Of a stretch of 47,036 nt of DNA, positions 16,850 through 26,028 are shown in pieces (the stretch's first letter is position 1; each line of letters opens with the position of its first letter). Below the pieces are notes generated by a model. That model had not been told where the DNA came from. It made no database searches and saw only the letters and a program-made list of their open reading frames with translations. Position numbers and translations under genes: made by a program. The DNA is from Qipengyuania sp. (GTDB lineage Bacteria > Pseudomonadota > Alphaproteobacteria > Sphingomonadales > Sphingomonadaceae): assembly GCA_019745075.1 (NCBI GenBank), contig JAIETR010000025.1:1-47036 (forward strand), written 5' to 3'.

Positions 16850-18072
16850 GCGCTCAGGTCATCGGCCTGGGTTGCCGGCTCAACATCGCCGAAAGCGAGC
16901 GGATCGGCGCGATGCTCGCGGGGCGGACCGACCGGGTGGTGATCAACAGCTGCTCGGTCACGGCCGAAGCGGTCCGCCACACCCGCCGCGCGATCCGTCG
17001 CGCTCGGCGCGACCACCCGCACGCCCGCCTGCTGGTCACCGGCTGCGCCGCCGCGACCGAACGCGACGCGCTGCTTGCGATGCCCGAGGTGGATGGCATC
17101 GTGCCGAACGCACGCAAACTGGATGTGATGGCATATGATCTGAGTCCCCGCGAAGGCGGGGACCTCATGCGATTTGGCGAAACGCCCAGCCGACTGAGGC
17201 CCCCGCCGTCGCGGGGGTTCGGCGTTACCCGCACCCGCGCTTTCGTGGCGATCCAGAACGGCTGCGACCATGCCTGCACCTTCTGCATCATCCCGCAGGG
17301 CCGCGGGCCGAGCCGCTCGCTGCCGGTCGCGGCGGTGCTGCGCGAGATCGAGGCGCAGCTGGCGCGCGGCGCGGCCGAGATCGTGCTCACCGGCGTCGAT
17401 GTCACCGCCTGGGGCGCCGATCTGCCTGGCCGCCCGGCGCTGGGAGCACTGGTTGAAGCCATTCTCGACCGCTGCCCGCGCCTTGCTCGCCTGCGCCTGT
17501 CGTCGCTCGACGGAGCGGAGATCGATCCGTGGCTGCTCGAGCTGATCGGCGCCGAGCCGCGCGTGATGCCGCACCTCCATCTCTCGCTCCAGCATGGCCA
17601 CGACCTCATCCTCAAGCGGATGAAGCGCCGGCACACCCGCGCCCAGGCCGCCGCGCTGGTCGATGGCCTACGCGCACGGCGCCCGGATATCGCCATCGGC
17701 GCCGACCTCATCGCGGGCTTTCCGACCGAGAGCGAGGAGCATCACGCCGCCAACCTCTCGCTGGTGCGCGACCTCGGCGTGGTCCACGGTCACATCTTCC
17801 CCTATTCGGCGCGTCACGACACCCCCGCGGCGCGGATGCCGCAGGTCGATGGCGAAACCATCCGGCGCCGCGCCGCAGAGCTCCGCGCCGAAGTCGCCAC
17901 AACGCGCGCCGAGTGGCTGACGTCATTGGTCGGCAAGCCCTTGCAAGTGCTCGCGGAAAGGGATGGCAGGGGCTATGCGGAGAACTACGCCCGCGTCGCC
18001 ACGCCCGGCCTCGCGCCGGGCACGATCGCGACCGTCACCCCAACGGCCATCGAGGACGACCTGCTGATATGA
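16846..18072 (+). CDS. mtaB: tRNA threonylcarbamoyladenosine methylthiotransferase MtaB-like
   Basis: This radical-SAM methylthiotransferase would turn t6A37 into ms2t6A37 in tRNA. The 408-aa reading uses the GTG at 16846 that overlaps the dapF stop (GTGA); an in-frame GTG 15 bases earlier is possible. The N-terminal UPF0004 domain (about 1-95) has Cys10, Cys47 in NSCSV and Cys66 in VTGCAA, ligands for the auxiliary cluster. The radical-SAM CxxxCxxC is Cys140, Cys144 and Cys147 (NGCDHACTFC). Residues 99-125, between the two domains, are encoded by a family C palindromic repeat read in frame (SPREGGDL to RPPPSRGF). The C-terminus ends in a short TRAM-like part. Confidence 0.9.
   Translation: MSAQVIGLGCRLNIAESERIGAMLAGRTDRVVINSCSVTAEAVRHTRRAIRRARRDHPHARLLVTGCAAATERDALLAMPEVDGIVPNARKLDVMAYDLSPREGGDLMRFGETPSRLRPPPSRGFGVTRTRAFVAIQNGCDHACTFCIIPQGRGPSRSLPVAAVLREIEAQLARGAAEIVLTGVDVTAWGADLPGRPALGALVEAILDRCPRLARLRLSSLDGAEIDPWLLELIGAEPRVMPHLHLSLQHGHDLILKRMKRRHTRAQAAALVDGLRARRPDIAIGADLIAGFPTESEEHHAANLSLVRDLGVVHGHIFPYSARHDTPAARMPQVDGETIRRRAAELRAEVATTRAEWLTSLVGKPLQVLAERDGRGYAENYARVATPGLAPGTIATVTPTAIEDDLLI
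17141..17220. repeat. REP-type palindrome, family C copy 2, inside mtaB in frame
   Basis: The hairpin arm agtccccgcgaaggcgggga at the 5' side and a diverged ccccgccgtcgcggggg arm at the 3' side flank about 35 bases. The length keeps the mtaB frame open, adding about 26 residues between the UPF0004 and radical-SAM domains. Confidence 0.85.
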
Positions 18073-18992
18073 ACGAAACCAGCTGGTCCCAGCGGCTGTT
18101 CGGCGGCTTTCGCAAGACCTCCGAGCGGCTCGCGACCAACCTCACCGGCGTGGTCGGCACCGCGCGCCTCGACAATGCAACGCTCGACGAGGTCGAGGAC
18201 GCGCTGATTGTGTCCGACCTCGGCCCGTCCGCCGCGGCGCGCATCTGCGCCAAGCTGGCGGAGAAGCGGTTCGGGCTCGAGATCGGCGAGCGCGAGCTCA
18301 AGGAAGCGGTCGCCGAGGAGATCGCCGCGATCCTGCGCCCGGTGGCCAAGCCGCTCGAGATCGCCGCCTTCCCGCGCCCGCAGGTCATCCTTGTGATCGG
18401 CGTCAACGGCAGCGGCAAGACCACCACCATCGCCAAGCTCGCGCATCTGTTCCAGGAGGACGATTACGGCGTGATGCTGGCCGCCGGCGACACCTTCCGC
18501 GCCGCCGCGATCGACCAGCTCGCCACCTGGGCCGAGCGTATTAATGTGCCGATCGTGCGCGGGCCCGAGGGCGGCGACCCCGCGAGCATCGTGTTCGACG
18601 CGGTCAGGGCGGCGACCGAACAGGGCATCGATGCGCTGGTCGTCGATACCGCCGGGCGCTTGCAGAACAAGCGCGAGCTGATGGACGAGCTGGCCAAGAT
18701 CCGCCGCGTGCTCGGCCGCCTCAATCCCGAGGCGCCGCACGACGTGGTGCTGGTGCTCGACGCCACCAACGGCCAGAACGCGCTGGCGCAGATCGATGTG
18801 TTCCGCGAGGTGGCGGGCGTCACCGGTCTGGTGATGACCAAGCTCGACGGCACCGCGCGCGGCGGCGTGCTGGTGGCGGCGGCCGAACAATACGGCCTGC
18901 CGATCCACGCGATCGGCGTGGGCGAGAAGATCGACGATTTGCGCCCCTTCGACCCCGATCTGGTCGCGCGGGTTATTGCGGGAGTGGCGTGA
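18069..18992 (+). CDS. ftsY: Signal recognition particle receptor FtsY
   Basis: FtsY is the SRP receptor GTPase that delivers ribosome-nascent-chain complexes to SecYEG. The 307-aa form has the N and G domains only, with a short basic/amphipathic N-terminus instead of the long acidic A domain of E. coli, as usual in alphaproteobacteria. G1 is GVNGSGKT (111-118), DTFRAAA follows at 141-147, G3 is DTAGR (193-197) and G4 is TKLD. The ATG overlaps the mtaB stop (ATGA). Confidence 0.96.
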   Translation: MNETSWSQRLFGGFRKTSERLATNLTGVVGTARLDNATLDEVEDALIVSDLGPSAAARICAKLAEKRFGLEIGERELKEAVAEEIAAILRPVAKPLEIAAFPRPQVILVIGVNGSGKTTTIAKLAHLFQEDDYGVMLAAGDTFRAAAIDQLATWAERINVPIVRGPEGGDPASIVFDAVRAATEQGIDALVVDTAGRLQNKRELMDELAKIRRVLGRLNPEAPHDVVLVLDATNGQNALAQIDVFREVAGVTGLVMTKLDGTARGGVLVAAAEQYGLPIHAIGVGEKIDDLRPFDPDLVARVIAGVA

Positions 18993-19723
18993 TGGAAAAA
19001 GACCCGACCTCTCCCGCTCATGGTGAGCCTGTCGAACCACGAGCGTCGCGCCAGCGTCCTTCGACAAGCTCAGGACGAGCGGACATGGAGAAGAAGCCGA
19101 AAACCGGCTGGCTCAACATCGCGGTCGACTACGGCCCGCTGCTGGTGTTCCTGGCGGTCTACAAGCTCGCCACGCCCGAAGGCGATGCGCCGCTCGGCCA
19201 GATCGCGGCGGTGATCAAGGGCACCATCGCCTTCATGATCGCCGCGGTGGTGGCGCTGGCGTTCTCGAAATGGAAGTTCGGCAGGATTTCGCCGATGCTG
19301 ATGCTTTCGACCGCGCTGATCGTCGGCTTCGGCGCGCTCACCATCTGGCTGCGCGACGAAAGCTTCATCCAGTTCAAGCCGACGGCGATCTATCTGTTGT
19401 TCGGGGTGCTGCTGATCGGCGGCTGGCTGCGCGGCAAGGCACTGCTTCAGGTGCTGCTCGAGGCGGTGTTCGAGGGACTCGATCGCGAAGGCTGGCTCAA
19501 GCTGTCGCGCAACTGGGGGCTGTTTTTCTTCGCCCTCGCCGGGCTCAACGAGGTGCTGCGCACCGCGCTCAGCTTCGAGGACTGGCTGTGGGCCAAACTG
19601 TGGGTGTTCATGCCGCTGAGCTTCCTGTTCACCTTCACGCAAATCCCGATGCTGCTGCGCCACGGGCTGGCGCTGGAAGACCGCGACAAGGTGGTGAAGG
19701 ACGAGCCGCCTACCGGATCGTGA
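18992..19723 (+). CDS. Inner-membrane septation protein A family (YciB/IspZ)
   Basis: This polytopic membrane protein belongs to the YciB/intracellular septation family, linked to cell-envelope integrity and division. Five hydrophobic helices lie in the last 200 residues, and the family core starts at WLNIAVDYGPLLVF. Two starts compete. The ATG at 18992 overlaps the ftsY stop and has a GGGAG site; the one at 19085 (MEKKPKTGW) gives the usual length of 212 aa. Between them lies a family A palindrome translated as a Pro/Ser/Arg-rich 25-residue stretch. The two starts (MEKDP and MEKKP) resemble each other, as if the repeat had inserted near the original start. Confidence 0.88.
   Translation: MEKDPTSPAHGEPVEPRASRQRPSTSSGRADMEKKPKTGWLNIAVDYGPLLVFLAVYKLATPEGDAPLGQIAAVIKGTIAFMIAAVVALAFSKWKFGRISPMLMLSTALIVGFGALTIWLRDESFIQFKPTAIYLLFGVLLIGGWLRGKALLQVLLEAVFEGLDREGWLKLSRNWGLFFFALAGLNEVLRTALSFEDWLWAKLWVFMPLSFLFTFTQIPMLLRHGLALEDRDKVVKDEPPTGS
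19013..19082. repeat. REP-type palindrome, family A copy 2, in the 5' end of ispZ/yciB
   Basis: Arms gagcctgtcgaa and ttcgacaagctcag surround about 28 bases. The copy lies between the two possible starts of the septation-protein gene and keeps the frame open. Confidence 0.85.
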
Positions 19724-20132
19724 CGCGCGCCCGTCCGGCAGCGCGCTCGTCCCATGCGCGTGCGACGAAGGGCATCAGCGATACGGCCATGGCTGTCGCA
19801 GCAAGTAGCGCGAAGGAGCCATAGTTCCAGCCGAAAGCGTCGATGGCCAGAACAGTCCACCACAGGTAGGCGGCTGTCATTCCCATCACGCAAACCCCTA
19901 CGACAGCCATCGCGGCGTTGAACTGGCGCAGAGCGAACTCGAACGTGATGGCTGTGACGAGCGTGGGTATGAAGCCAACGGCGTAAACCATCATGGCCAG
20001 ATTGAAGACTCCAGCAAGGAGCCCAAAGCCGGCGATCCCCAAGGTCAGAATGACGAAGAAGCTGTAGCCGACGAGCGGAAGCATGAGCGACCAGACCGCA
20101 ACGAAACACCAGCGCTCTGCTATCCCGATCAT
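19710..20132 (-). CDS. Four-helix membrane protein, function unknown
   Basis: The 140-aa reading starts at the ATG at 20130-20132 (MIGIAERWCF). It shows four hydrophobic segments (about 8-30, 36-58, 70-92 and 98-120) and a basic C-terminus, with hydrophobic blocks such as LPLVGYSFFVIL. The ribosome site is weak. It uses fewer GC-ending codons than its neighbours and fills the space between kup and ispZ. The last 14 bases overlap the ispZ end on the opposite strand. I recognise no family; recent acquisition is possible. Confidence 0.6.
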   Translation of the reverse strand: MIGIAERWCFVAVWSLMLPLVGYSFFVILTLGIAGFGLLAGVFNLAMMVYAVGFIPTLVTAITFEFALRQFNAAMAVVGVCVMGMTAAYLWWTVLAIDAFGWNYGSFALLAATAMAVSLMPFVARAWDERAAGRARVTIR

Positions 20133-20173
20133 CGCGTGAAGATACGCCGCAATCGATAAGGTTGGCTTAAGCT

Positions 20174-22123
20174 CTAAATCTCCACCTGGCTGCCCAACTC
20201 TACCACGCGGTTGGTGGGGAGCTTGAAGAACTCCATCGCGGTCGCCGCGTTGCGCAGCATCCAGGCGAACAGCTTTTCCCGCCACAGCGCCATGCCGGGC
20301 TGATTGCTGGCGATAAGCGTCTGCCGGCTGAGGAAGAAGCTCGTCTGCATCATCTCGAAGCTGCCGCCGCACATGTCCGACGCCTTGAGCGCGGCGGGGA
20401 TGTCGGTTTCCTCGAGGAAGCCGTAACGCAGCGTCATGCGGTAGAAGCCTTCGCCCAGGTCGCGCAAATCGACCCTCTTCGACTCGGCAACAAAGGGCAC
20501 GTCCTCGACCAGGACCGTCATCACGATCACGCGCTCGTGCAGCACCTTGTTGTGCTTGATGTTGTGAAGCAGCGCGGAGGGCACGCCGACCGCCGAGGAC
20601 GACATGAAGATCGCCGTCCCCGGCACGCGCGCCGCGCTGTTCTTGGCGCTCTTGGCGAAGATCTCGATCGGGATCGAGCCTTCGGCCATGCTGGCGCGCA
20701 TCAGGCTGCGGCCCCGCGCCCAGGTGGTCAGCAGCGTGAAGATGAACAGGCCCATCAGCAGAGGCACCCAGCCGCCCTGCGGCACCTTGATCAGGTTGGC
20801 GCCGAGATAGGCCATATCGACCACGATGAAGATCGCGATCAACGGCAGCGCCTTCCATATCGGCCAGCGCCACAGCGAGAACAGCACCGCGGCGAGCAGG
20901 ATGGTGTCGATGAACATCGCCCCGGTGACCGCGATGCCGTAAGCGGCGGCGAGATTGCTGGAGGACTGGAAGAACAGCACCAGCACCAGCACCATGATCA
21001 TCAGGCCCCAATTGACCACCGGGATGTAGATCTGGCCCGCCGCCTTCTCGCTGGTGTGCTTGATCTGCATGCGCGGGATGAAGCCCAATTGTATCGCCTG
21101 CTGTGTCAGCGAGAACGCCCCCGAGATCACCGCCTGGCTGGCGATGATGGTCGCCGCGATCGCGAGGAAGATCACCGGGATCCGGACCATGTCGGGGATC
21201 ATCAGGAAGAACGGGTCGCGGATCACCGCGGCGGCATCGGTCTCGGGCGAGAGGACCAGCGCGCCCTGCCCCATGTAGTTGAGCATCAGGCAGGGGAGCA
21301 CGATGGCGATCCAGCTGATGCCGATCGGCTTGCGCCCGAAATGGCCCATGTCGGCATAGAGCGCCTCCGCCCCCGTGACCGCCAGCACCACGCTGCCCAT
21401 CGCCACGAAGGCACGGAATCCATCGGTCTGGAAGAAGATCAGCGCATTCAGCGGATTGAGCGTCGCCAGGACGATCGACGGCATGGTGACGACATACATC
21501 GACCCGAGCGCCGCCAGGGTGACGAAATAGGCGAGCATGATCGGCCCGAACATGCGCCCGACCCGCTCGGTCCCGCGCGACTGGATGGCGAACAGCGCGA
21601 ACAGGATCGCCACGGCCAGGGGAACGATCCAGTCCTTGAAGCCGGGATGGACATATTGCAGGCCCTCGGTGGCCGAGAGGACCGACATCGCCGGGGTGAT
21701 CATCGAATCGCCGTAGAACAGCGCGGTCGCGAACACGCCCAGCAGGATCAGCGGCCCGGTCCAGCGCTTGCCCTCGGTGCTGCGGTTGATGAGCGCGAGC
21801 AGCGCCAGGCTCCCGCCCTCGCCCTTGTTGTCGGCGCGCATGATGGTGAGGACGTATTTGATCGTCACCACGATCATCATCGACCAGAACACCAGGCTGA
21901 GCACCCCGTGGATGTGCACCGGATCGACCTGGATGCCAGGAACGTCGCCATGCGAGGCGAAGGTTTCGCGGAAGGCGTAGAGCGGGCTGGTGCCGATATC
22001 GCCGAACACCACCCCGATCGCCCCGACCGCGAGCGCGAGGGCCGAACCCTGCGCGTGCCCTGAATGCGGTTGGGGTGGTGCGGAGCCGACGGCGTCGTGT
22101 GCCGGAGTCGAGGCTTCGGTCAT
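20174..22123 (-). CDS. kup: Potassium uptake protein Kup
   Basis: Kup is a K+/H+ symporter of the KUP/HAK/KT family. The 649-aa reading from the ATG at 22121-22123 ([10 protein letters not shown]) has a 28-residue polar N-terminus, then the family signature [16 protein letters not shown] (about 38-53), about 12 membrane helices to about residue 440, and a cytoplasmic C-terminal domain of about 200 residues. Upstream in-frame codons run into the intergenic region and lack the family's residues. It probably has its own promoter in the 139 bases after the CcmI-like gene. Confidence 0.94.
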   Translation of the reverse strand: MTEASTPAHDAVGSAPPQPHSGHAQGSALALAVGAIGVVFGDIGTSPLYAFRETFASHGDVPGIQVDPVHIHGVLSLVFWSMMIVVTIKYVLTIMRADNKGEGGSLALLALINRSTEGKRWTGPLILLGVFATALFYGDSMITPAMSVLSATEGLQYVHPGFKDWIVPLAVAILFALFAIQSRGTERVGRMFGPIMLAYFVTLAALGSMYVVTMPSIVLATLNPLNALIFFQTDGFRAFVAMGSVVLAVTGAEALYADMGHFGRKPIGISWIAIVLPCLMLNYMGQGALVLSPETDAAAVIRDPFFLMIPDMVRIPVIFLAIAATIIASQAVISGAFSLTQQAIQLGFIPRMQIKHTSEKAAGQIYIPVVNWGLMIMVLVLVLFFQSSSNLAAAYGIAVTGAMFIDTILLAAVLFSLWRWPIWKALPLIAIFIVVDMAYLGANLIKVPQGGWVPLLMGLFIFTLLTTWARGRSLMRASMAEGSIPIEIFAKSAKNSAARVPGTAIFMSSSAVGVPSALLHNIKHNKVLHERVIVMTVLVEDVPFVAESKRVDLRDLGEGFYRMTLRYGFLEETDIPAALKASDMCGGSFEMMQTSFFLSRQTLIASNQPGMALWREKLFAWMLRNAATAMEFFKLPTNRVVELGSQVEI

Positions 22124-22246
22124 CGGGACTGGAGAACGGCGTGCATGTGGATGTTCCGGCAGTCCGCTTGCCCGAGCGAACTTAGGCGGCGCGCGTAGCA
22201 GCATGGCCGGGGGCTCGCAATGGCCAGCCCAGGGTTCGCGAGCCAC

Positions 22247-22261
22247 GTCCCCGGCGGGGAC
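22247..22261. terminator. Short perfect hairpin after the cytochrome c maturation genes
   Basis: GTCCCC and GGGGAC face each other across GGC directly after the stop of the TPR gene (22263). There is no T-run, so it could be a Rho-dependent end or an RNA 3'-end stabiliser rather than a classic terminator. Confidence 0.35.
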
Positions 22262-22262
22262 A

Positions 22263-22895
22263 TCACTGCCCGATGCCCTGCGCGAGCAAGCCATCCAGCC
22301 GCGCGAGACGCTCCGCCAGCACCGGACGCCAGCGCGCATCCGCGGGCGCCGACGCCAGCAGCTCCGACCAGATCGCGCGGGTACGCTCGGGCTGTCCGCT
22401 GCGCAGCATCGCCAGGCCCAGGAAATAGCCCGGCGCGGGCGAGCCCAGGGCGCGCCGCTCCGCCTCGCCATAGGCATAGAGCGCGGCCGGGGTGAGCTGG
22501 CCGCCGGCATGTTCGGCGAGCGCGTTGCCGAGCGCGGTCCAGGCCTCGATGTCGTTCGGGTTCTCCTCGACCGCGCTCTCGGCGAAAGCCGCGGCGCGGA
22601 GCTGGTCGCCCCGCCGGGCATAGGCGTCCGAGGTGATCAGGAAGCGAGAGGGCGGCATCGGCGAATCGAAAAATTCGCGGCGCGCCTGGACCAGGAGCTC
22701 GCCGGTCCGGCCGGCATCGGCCGCGAGCCGTCCCGGCACAGCCCGAGCGCCCGGCGATCCCTGCATGGCATAGCCCGCCAGCCCGAACAGCAGTGCAGCC
22801 GCCAAAAGGGTGTAGCCGGCGCGCGGCAGGCGCAGCAGAACCACGGCGGCCAGGAACGCCACACCGGCGAGCGCCATGACCGGAATCCAGCTCAC
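22263..22895 (-). CDS. CcmI/CycH-like TPR protein of cytochrome c maturation
   Basis: The 210-aa protein has two N-terminal hydrophobic helices (about 4-20 and 28-44). A periplasmic TPR domain follows: the stretch through [31 protein letters not shown] and [15 protein letters not shown] gives two to three repeats. CcmI proteins hold apocytochrome for heme ligation and anchor CcmF-CcmH. This version is short compared with full CcmI (about 400 aa). The GTG start overlaps the ccmH stop (GTGA); an ATG 18 bases further in is an alternative. Position as last gene of the ccm run supports the call. Confidence 0.75.
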   Translation of the reverse strand: MSWIPVMALAGVAFLAAVVLLRLPRAGYTLLAAALLFGLAGYAMQGSPGARAVPGRLAADAGRTGELLVQARREFFDSPMPPSRFLITSDAYARRGDQLRAAAFAESAVEENPNDIEAWTALGNALAEHAGGQLTPAALYAYGEAERRALGSPAPGYFLGLAMLRSGQPERTRAIWSELLASAPADARWRPVLAERLARLDGLLAQGIGQ

Positions 22896-23284
22896 CGGCG
22901 CCGCTCGAACCGGCGCCACATCGCCGCACCCGCCACCAGCAGCAGCACCAGCGGCCCGGCGAACAGCGGCCAGGTGGCGGCGCCGACCTGCGGCCGGTAG
23001 CTGACGTAGTCGCCGTAACGCTCGCGCAGCCAGTCGCGGATCGCCTCGGGCTCCTCGCCGGCGGCGATGCGGATGCGGACCTGGCTGCGCATGTCGCCCG
23101 CCATCGGCGCATCGCTGTCGGCGATCGACTGGCTCTGGCACTTGAGGCAGCGGAGCGTCTCCATCAACGCCCGCGCCTTTGCCTCGAGCGCCGGATCGGC
23201 GAGCTGGCGATAGGCATAGGGCGCGGGCGGCATGGTATCCTGCGCGGCGAGAGGAATACCGAACGCACACCAAAACATCGTCAT
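22892..23284 (-). CDS. ccmH: Cytochrome c maturation thiol protein CcmH
   Basis: CcmH reduces or holds the apocytochrome c CXXCH cysteines for heme attachment. The 130-aa reading contains the LRCxxC redox motif (LRCLKCQ, Cys46 and Cys49) and a C-terminal membrane anchor (about 106-122). The N-terminus is odd: the only usable starts (ATGs at 23284 and 23278) lie at the edge of a family C palindrome, there is no ribosome site, and the putative signal peptide (MTMFWCAFGIPLAAQ) is short and lacks basic residues. The repeat seems to have replaced the original 5' end. The gene is otherwise intact. Confidence 0.88.
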   Translation of the reverse strand: MTMFWCAFGIPLAAQDTMPPAPYAYRQLADPALEAKARALMETLRCLKCQSQSIADSDAPMAGDMRSQVRIRIAAGEEPEAIRDWLRERYGDYVSYRPQVGAATWPLFAGPLVLLLVAGAAMWRRFERRR

Positions 23285-23370
23285 CCCCGCGAAAGCGGGG
23301 ATCCAGTAGGCTCTGAGCGCTTCGCGCGCGCCTTTGTTCGCTGGGTTCCCGCTTTCGCGGGAATGACGAA
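23279..23370. repeat. REP-type palindrome, family C copy 3, at the ccmH start
   Basis: tcatccccgcgaaagcgggg and cccgctttcgcgggaatgac form paired hairpins about 40 bases apart, between ccmG and ccmH. The ccmH start codon lies in the terminal tcgtcat of the element. Confidence 0.9.
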
Positions 23371-23388
23371 ACTGGGTGCGGACCGTTG

Positions 23389-23919
23389 TCAAGAACCCGC
23401 CTCCGCCAGCTTTTCGAGCAGCATCGGCACATGCTCGGCGCGGATGTCGCCGATGTGCTGGTAGGCGATCCGCCCCCTCCCATCGATCACGAAGGTCTCG
23501 GGCACGCCGGAGGAGCCGATCGCGAGCTGCACCTCGGAGAGGTCGTCCGCGCCGATCCGCCGGTAGGGATTGCCGTGGCGCCGCAGGAACGCCGCGACGT
23601 CCTCGGGCCGGTCGCGGATGGCGATGCCGTCGATCTCGGCCCCGGCTTTGGCGAGCGCCTCGAGCTGGCGGGCTTCGGCGATGCAGGGCAGGCACCAGCT
23701 CGCGAAGATGTTGAGCAGGCGCGGCTTGCCGCTCCGGAAGTCGGCGGAGGCGACACCCGGCCGGTCCTGGGTAGCGGGCCGGAGCGCGAAATAGGGCAGC
23801 TCCTTGCCCACCATCCGGCTCTCGACGAACTCGTCCTTCGGCTTGGTCAGCATATAGCCGGCCAGCCCGACGAAGCCCGCGAACAGCAGCAGCGGCACCC
23901 ACAAGCGCCAGCGCGTCAT
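23389..23919 (-). CDS. ccmG: Thiol:disulfide interchange protein CcmG/DsbE
   Basis: This membrane-anchored periplasmic thioredoxin reduces apocytochrome c or CcmH. The 176-aa protein has one N-terminal anchor (about 6-24), then a thioredoxin fold with the active site WCLPC (Cys76 and Cys79) and the cis-proline region GVPETFVID. The WCxPC motif and acidic GIAIRDRPED insert fit the CcmG branch. The ATG overlaps the ccmF stop (ATGA). Confidence 0.93.
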   Translation of the reverse strand: MTRWRLWVPLLLFAGFVGLAGYMLTKPKDEFVESRMVGKELPYFALRPATQDRPGVASADFRSGKPRLLNIFASWCLPCIAEARQLEALAKAGAEIDGIAIRDRPEDVAAFLRRHGNPYRRIGADDLSEVQLAIGSSGVPETFVIDGRGRIAYQHIGDIRAEHVPMLLEKLAEAGS

Positions 23920-25886
23920 TCGGCCGGCTCCGCGACCAGGGCGCGCGCTTCGTCCCGGCGCGCGCGCGCCCGGCGCGTGACGCTGCGGCGTTTCAGATCG
24001 GCGAGGACGCGCCCGATCAGCGCCAGCACGCCCCCGAGTGCGACCAGCATCCCGCCCAGCCAGATCCAGGTCACGAAGGGCTTCCACCACAGGCGGATCT
24101 GCCACCGTCCCCGACCGGCCTCCTGGCCGATCACGGCATAGAGCTGGCCGTTCCAGCGCGTCGCCAGCGCGCTCTCGGTGGTCTGCTGCGGCGGGGCCCA
24201 GAAGCTGCGCGCCTGCGGGGTGAGGACGATCGGCTCGCCGCCCTTGTAGGAAGCGCTGAGCGAAGCCTGGAGCGCGGTCCAGTTGGGCCCGGCGACCGGT
24301 TCGACCCGGTCGAGCGTCACGCGCCACGGCCCGGCCTCGGCGCTCTGGCCGGGCTCGAGCGCGGCGAGGCGCTCCTTGGTGAAGGCGCTGTCGCTGGCCA
24401 TGCCGAACAGCGCCATGGCGATGCCGAAATGCGCGGCGACCATGCCCCAGGTCGCCAGCGGCACGCGCCGCAACGTCCGGCCCCCGAGGGGGAGCAGGCT
24501 CGCCACCGCGAGACCCCCGGCGAGCGACAGCCCGATCAGCGGCAGCAGCGAGACCTCGCCGACGATGCTCACCAGCACCAGCGCGGCCAGGATCAGCGCC
24601 GCCACCAGCGCCACCTCGCGATTCACGCGGCCCAAGGAATCCTGCCGCCAGCGCAGCAGCGGACCGACCGCCATCGCCAGCAGCATCGGCGCCACGAAGA
24701 TCGTGCCCACGGGATTGAAATAGGGCGGCCCGACCGAGACGCGCACATCGAAAGCCTCGGTCAGCAGCGGGTAGAGCGTGCCGAGCAGCACGATCGCCAG
24801 CACCGCGCTGAGCATGACATTGTTGACCACCAGCGCGCCTTCGCGGCTGGCGACGGCGAAGCGCTCGCCCTCGGACACCGTGCCGGCGCGCAGTGCGAAC
24901 AGCAGCAGCGCCCCGCCGATGTAGATCGCCAGCAGCGCGAGGATGAAGCTGCCGCGTTCGGGATCGACCGCGAAGGCGTGGACGCTGGTGAGAATGCCCG
25001 AGCGCACCAGGAAGGTGCCGAGCATGCTCATCGAGAAGGCGACCACCCCGAGCATGATCGTCCACGCGCGCAGCGCGTCGCGCGCGGCCAGCACGCCCGC
25101 GGAATGAAGCAGCGCGGTCGCCGCCAGCCAGGGCATCAAGCTCGCGTTCTCGACCGGATCCCAGAACCACCAGCCGCCCCAGCCGAGCTCGTAATAGGCC
25201 CAGTAGCTGCCCGCGGTGATGCCCAGCGTCAGGAACACCCAGGCGCCCAAGACCCAGGGCCGCATCGCGCGCGCGAACTCGGGCGTCACCTGCCGCGTCA
25301 CCAGCGCGCCGACCGCGAAGCTGAAGGCGACCGACAGCCCGACATAGCCGAAATAGAGCGTCGGCGGATGGAAGGCGAGGCCGAGATCCTGGAGCAGCGG
25401 ATTGAGTCCCATGCCCTCGGCGGCGGGAATCGGCAGCCGCTCGAACGGGTTCGAACTCAGCAGCAGGAAGGCGTAGAAGCCGAGCGCGACGAAACCCTGC
25501 GCGGCGAGCGTCGCCTGCATGGTGCGCTCGGGCAGGCGGCGTTCGACAGCCGCGATCAGCACGCCCGCGAGCGCCATCACCGTGACCCATAGCAGCATCG
25601 AGCCTTCGTGGTTGCCCCAGGCGCCCGCGAGCTTGAACACCAGCGGCTTCATCGCGTGCGAGTTGGCGGCGACCAGCTTGACCGACAGATCGGTGATCGC
25701 GAACACCCAGACCAGCATCGCGAAGGAGAAGGCGGCGAGCCCGCCCTGGAGGATCGCGGCGGGGCGGGTCAGCAGCGCGAGATCATGCCCCTCGCCCGCG
25801 TGGGTCGCCAGCGCGCCGCACACCAGCTGTAGCGCCGCCAGCGCCGCCGCCAGCCACAGTGCCGCCAAGCCGAGTTCAGCGATCAT
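23916..25886 (-). CDS. ccmF: Cytochrome c heme lyase subunit CcmF
   Basis: CcmF takes heme from CcmE and ligates it to apocytochrome c. The 656-aa polytopic protein is read from the ATG at 25884-25886 (MIAELGLAAL) because a GGGAGGGG site precedes it. The tryptophan-rich WWD heme-handling loop (GWGGWWFWDPVEN, about 235-247) is intact, and conserved periplasmic loops with His (for example GNHEGSMLLW) are present. The C-terminus has a large periplasmic domain and a last helix. A repeat separates it from ccmE. Confidence 0.95.
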   Translation of the reverse strand: MIAELGLAALWLAAALAALQLVCGALATHAGEGHDLALLTRPAAILQGGLAAFSFAMLVWVFAITDLSVKLVAANSHAMKPLVFKLAGAWGNHEGSMLLWVTVMALAGVLIAAVERRLPERTMQATLAAQGFVALGFYAFLLLSSNPFERLPIPAAEGMGLNPLLQDLGLAFHPPTLYFGYVGLSVAFSFAVGALVTRQVTPEFARAMRPWVLGAWVFLTLGITAGSYWAYYELGWGGWWFWDPVENASLMPWLAATALLHSAGVLAARDALRAWTIMLGVVAFSMSMLGTFLVRSGILTSVHAFAVDPERGSFILALLAIYIGGALLLFALRAGTVSEGERFAVASREGALVVNNVMLSAVLAIVLLGTLYPLLTEAFDVRVSVGPPYFNPVGTIFVAPMLLAMAVGPLLRWRQDSLGRVNREVALVAALILAALVLVSIVGEVSLLPLIGLSLAGGLAVASLLPLGGRTLRRVPLATWGMVAAHFGIAMALFGMASDSAFTKERLAALEPGQSAEAGPWRVTLDRVEPVAGPNWTALQASLSASYKGGEPIVLTPQARSFWAPPQQTTESALATRWNGQLYAVIGQEAGRGRWQIRLWWKPFVTWIWLGGMLVALGGVLALIGRVLADLKRRSVTRRARARRDEARALVAEPAE

Positions 25887-25929
25887 GCCGCCCCCCTCCC
25901 GCTGCATCATTGCGAGGTTTAACCATTAT

Positions 25930-26015
25930 CGTCATCCCCGCGAAAGCGGGGACCCAGTCGGATCCTCGGGCGCAATAGAGCCGACTGGGCTCCCGCTTTC
26001 GCGGGAGTGACGAGG
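25930..26015. repeat. REP-type palindrome, family C copy 4 (ccmE-ccmF gap)
   Basis: gtcatccccgcgaaagcggg and cccgctttcgcgggagtgac, with gacccagtcgg/ccgactgggc also pairing inside, give the best preserved copy of the family. It occupies the gap between the ccmE stop and the ccmF ribosome site. Confidence 0.92.
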
Positions 26016-26028
26016 ATTGTTGCGGGTG

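Noticed and set aside
23279-26015. Insertion sequences at the family C repeats
   Set aside because: The elements are under 100 bases, encode no transposase and show no clear target duplication; they are REP-type units rather than IS elements.
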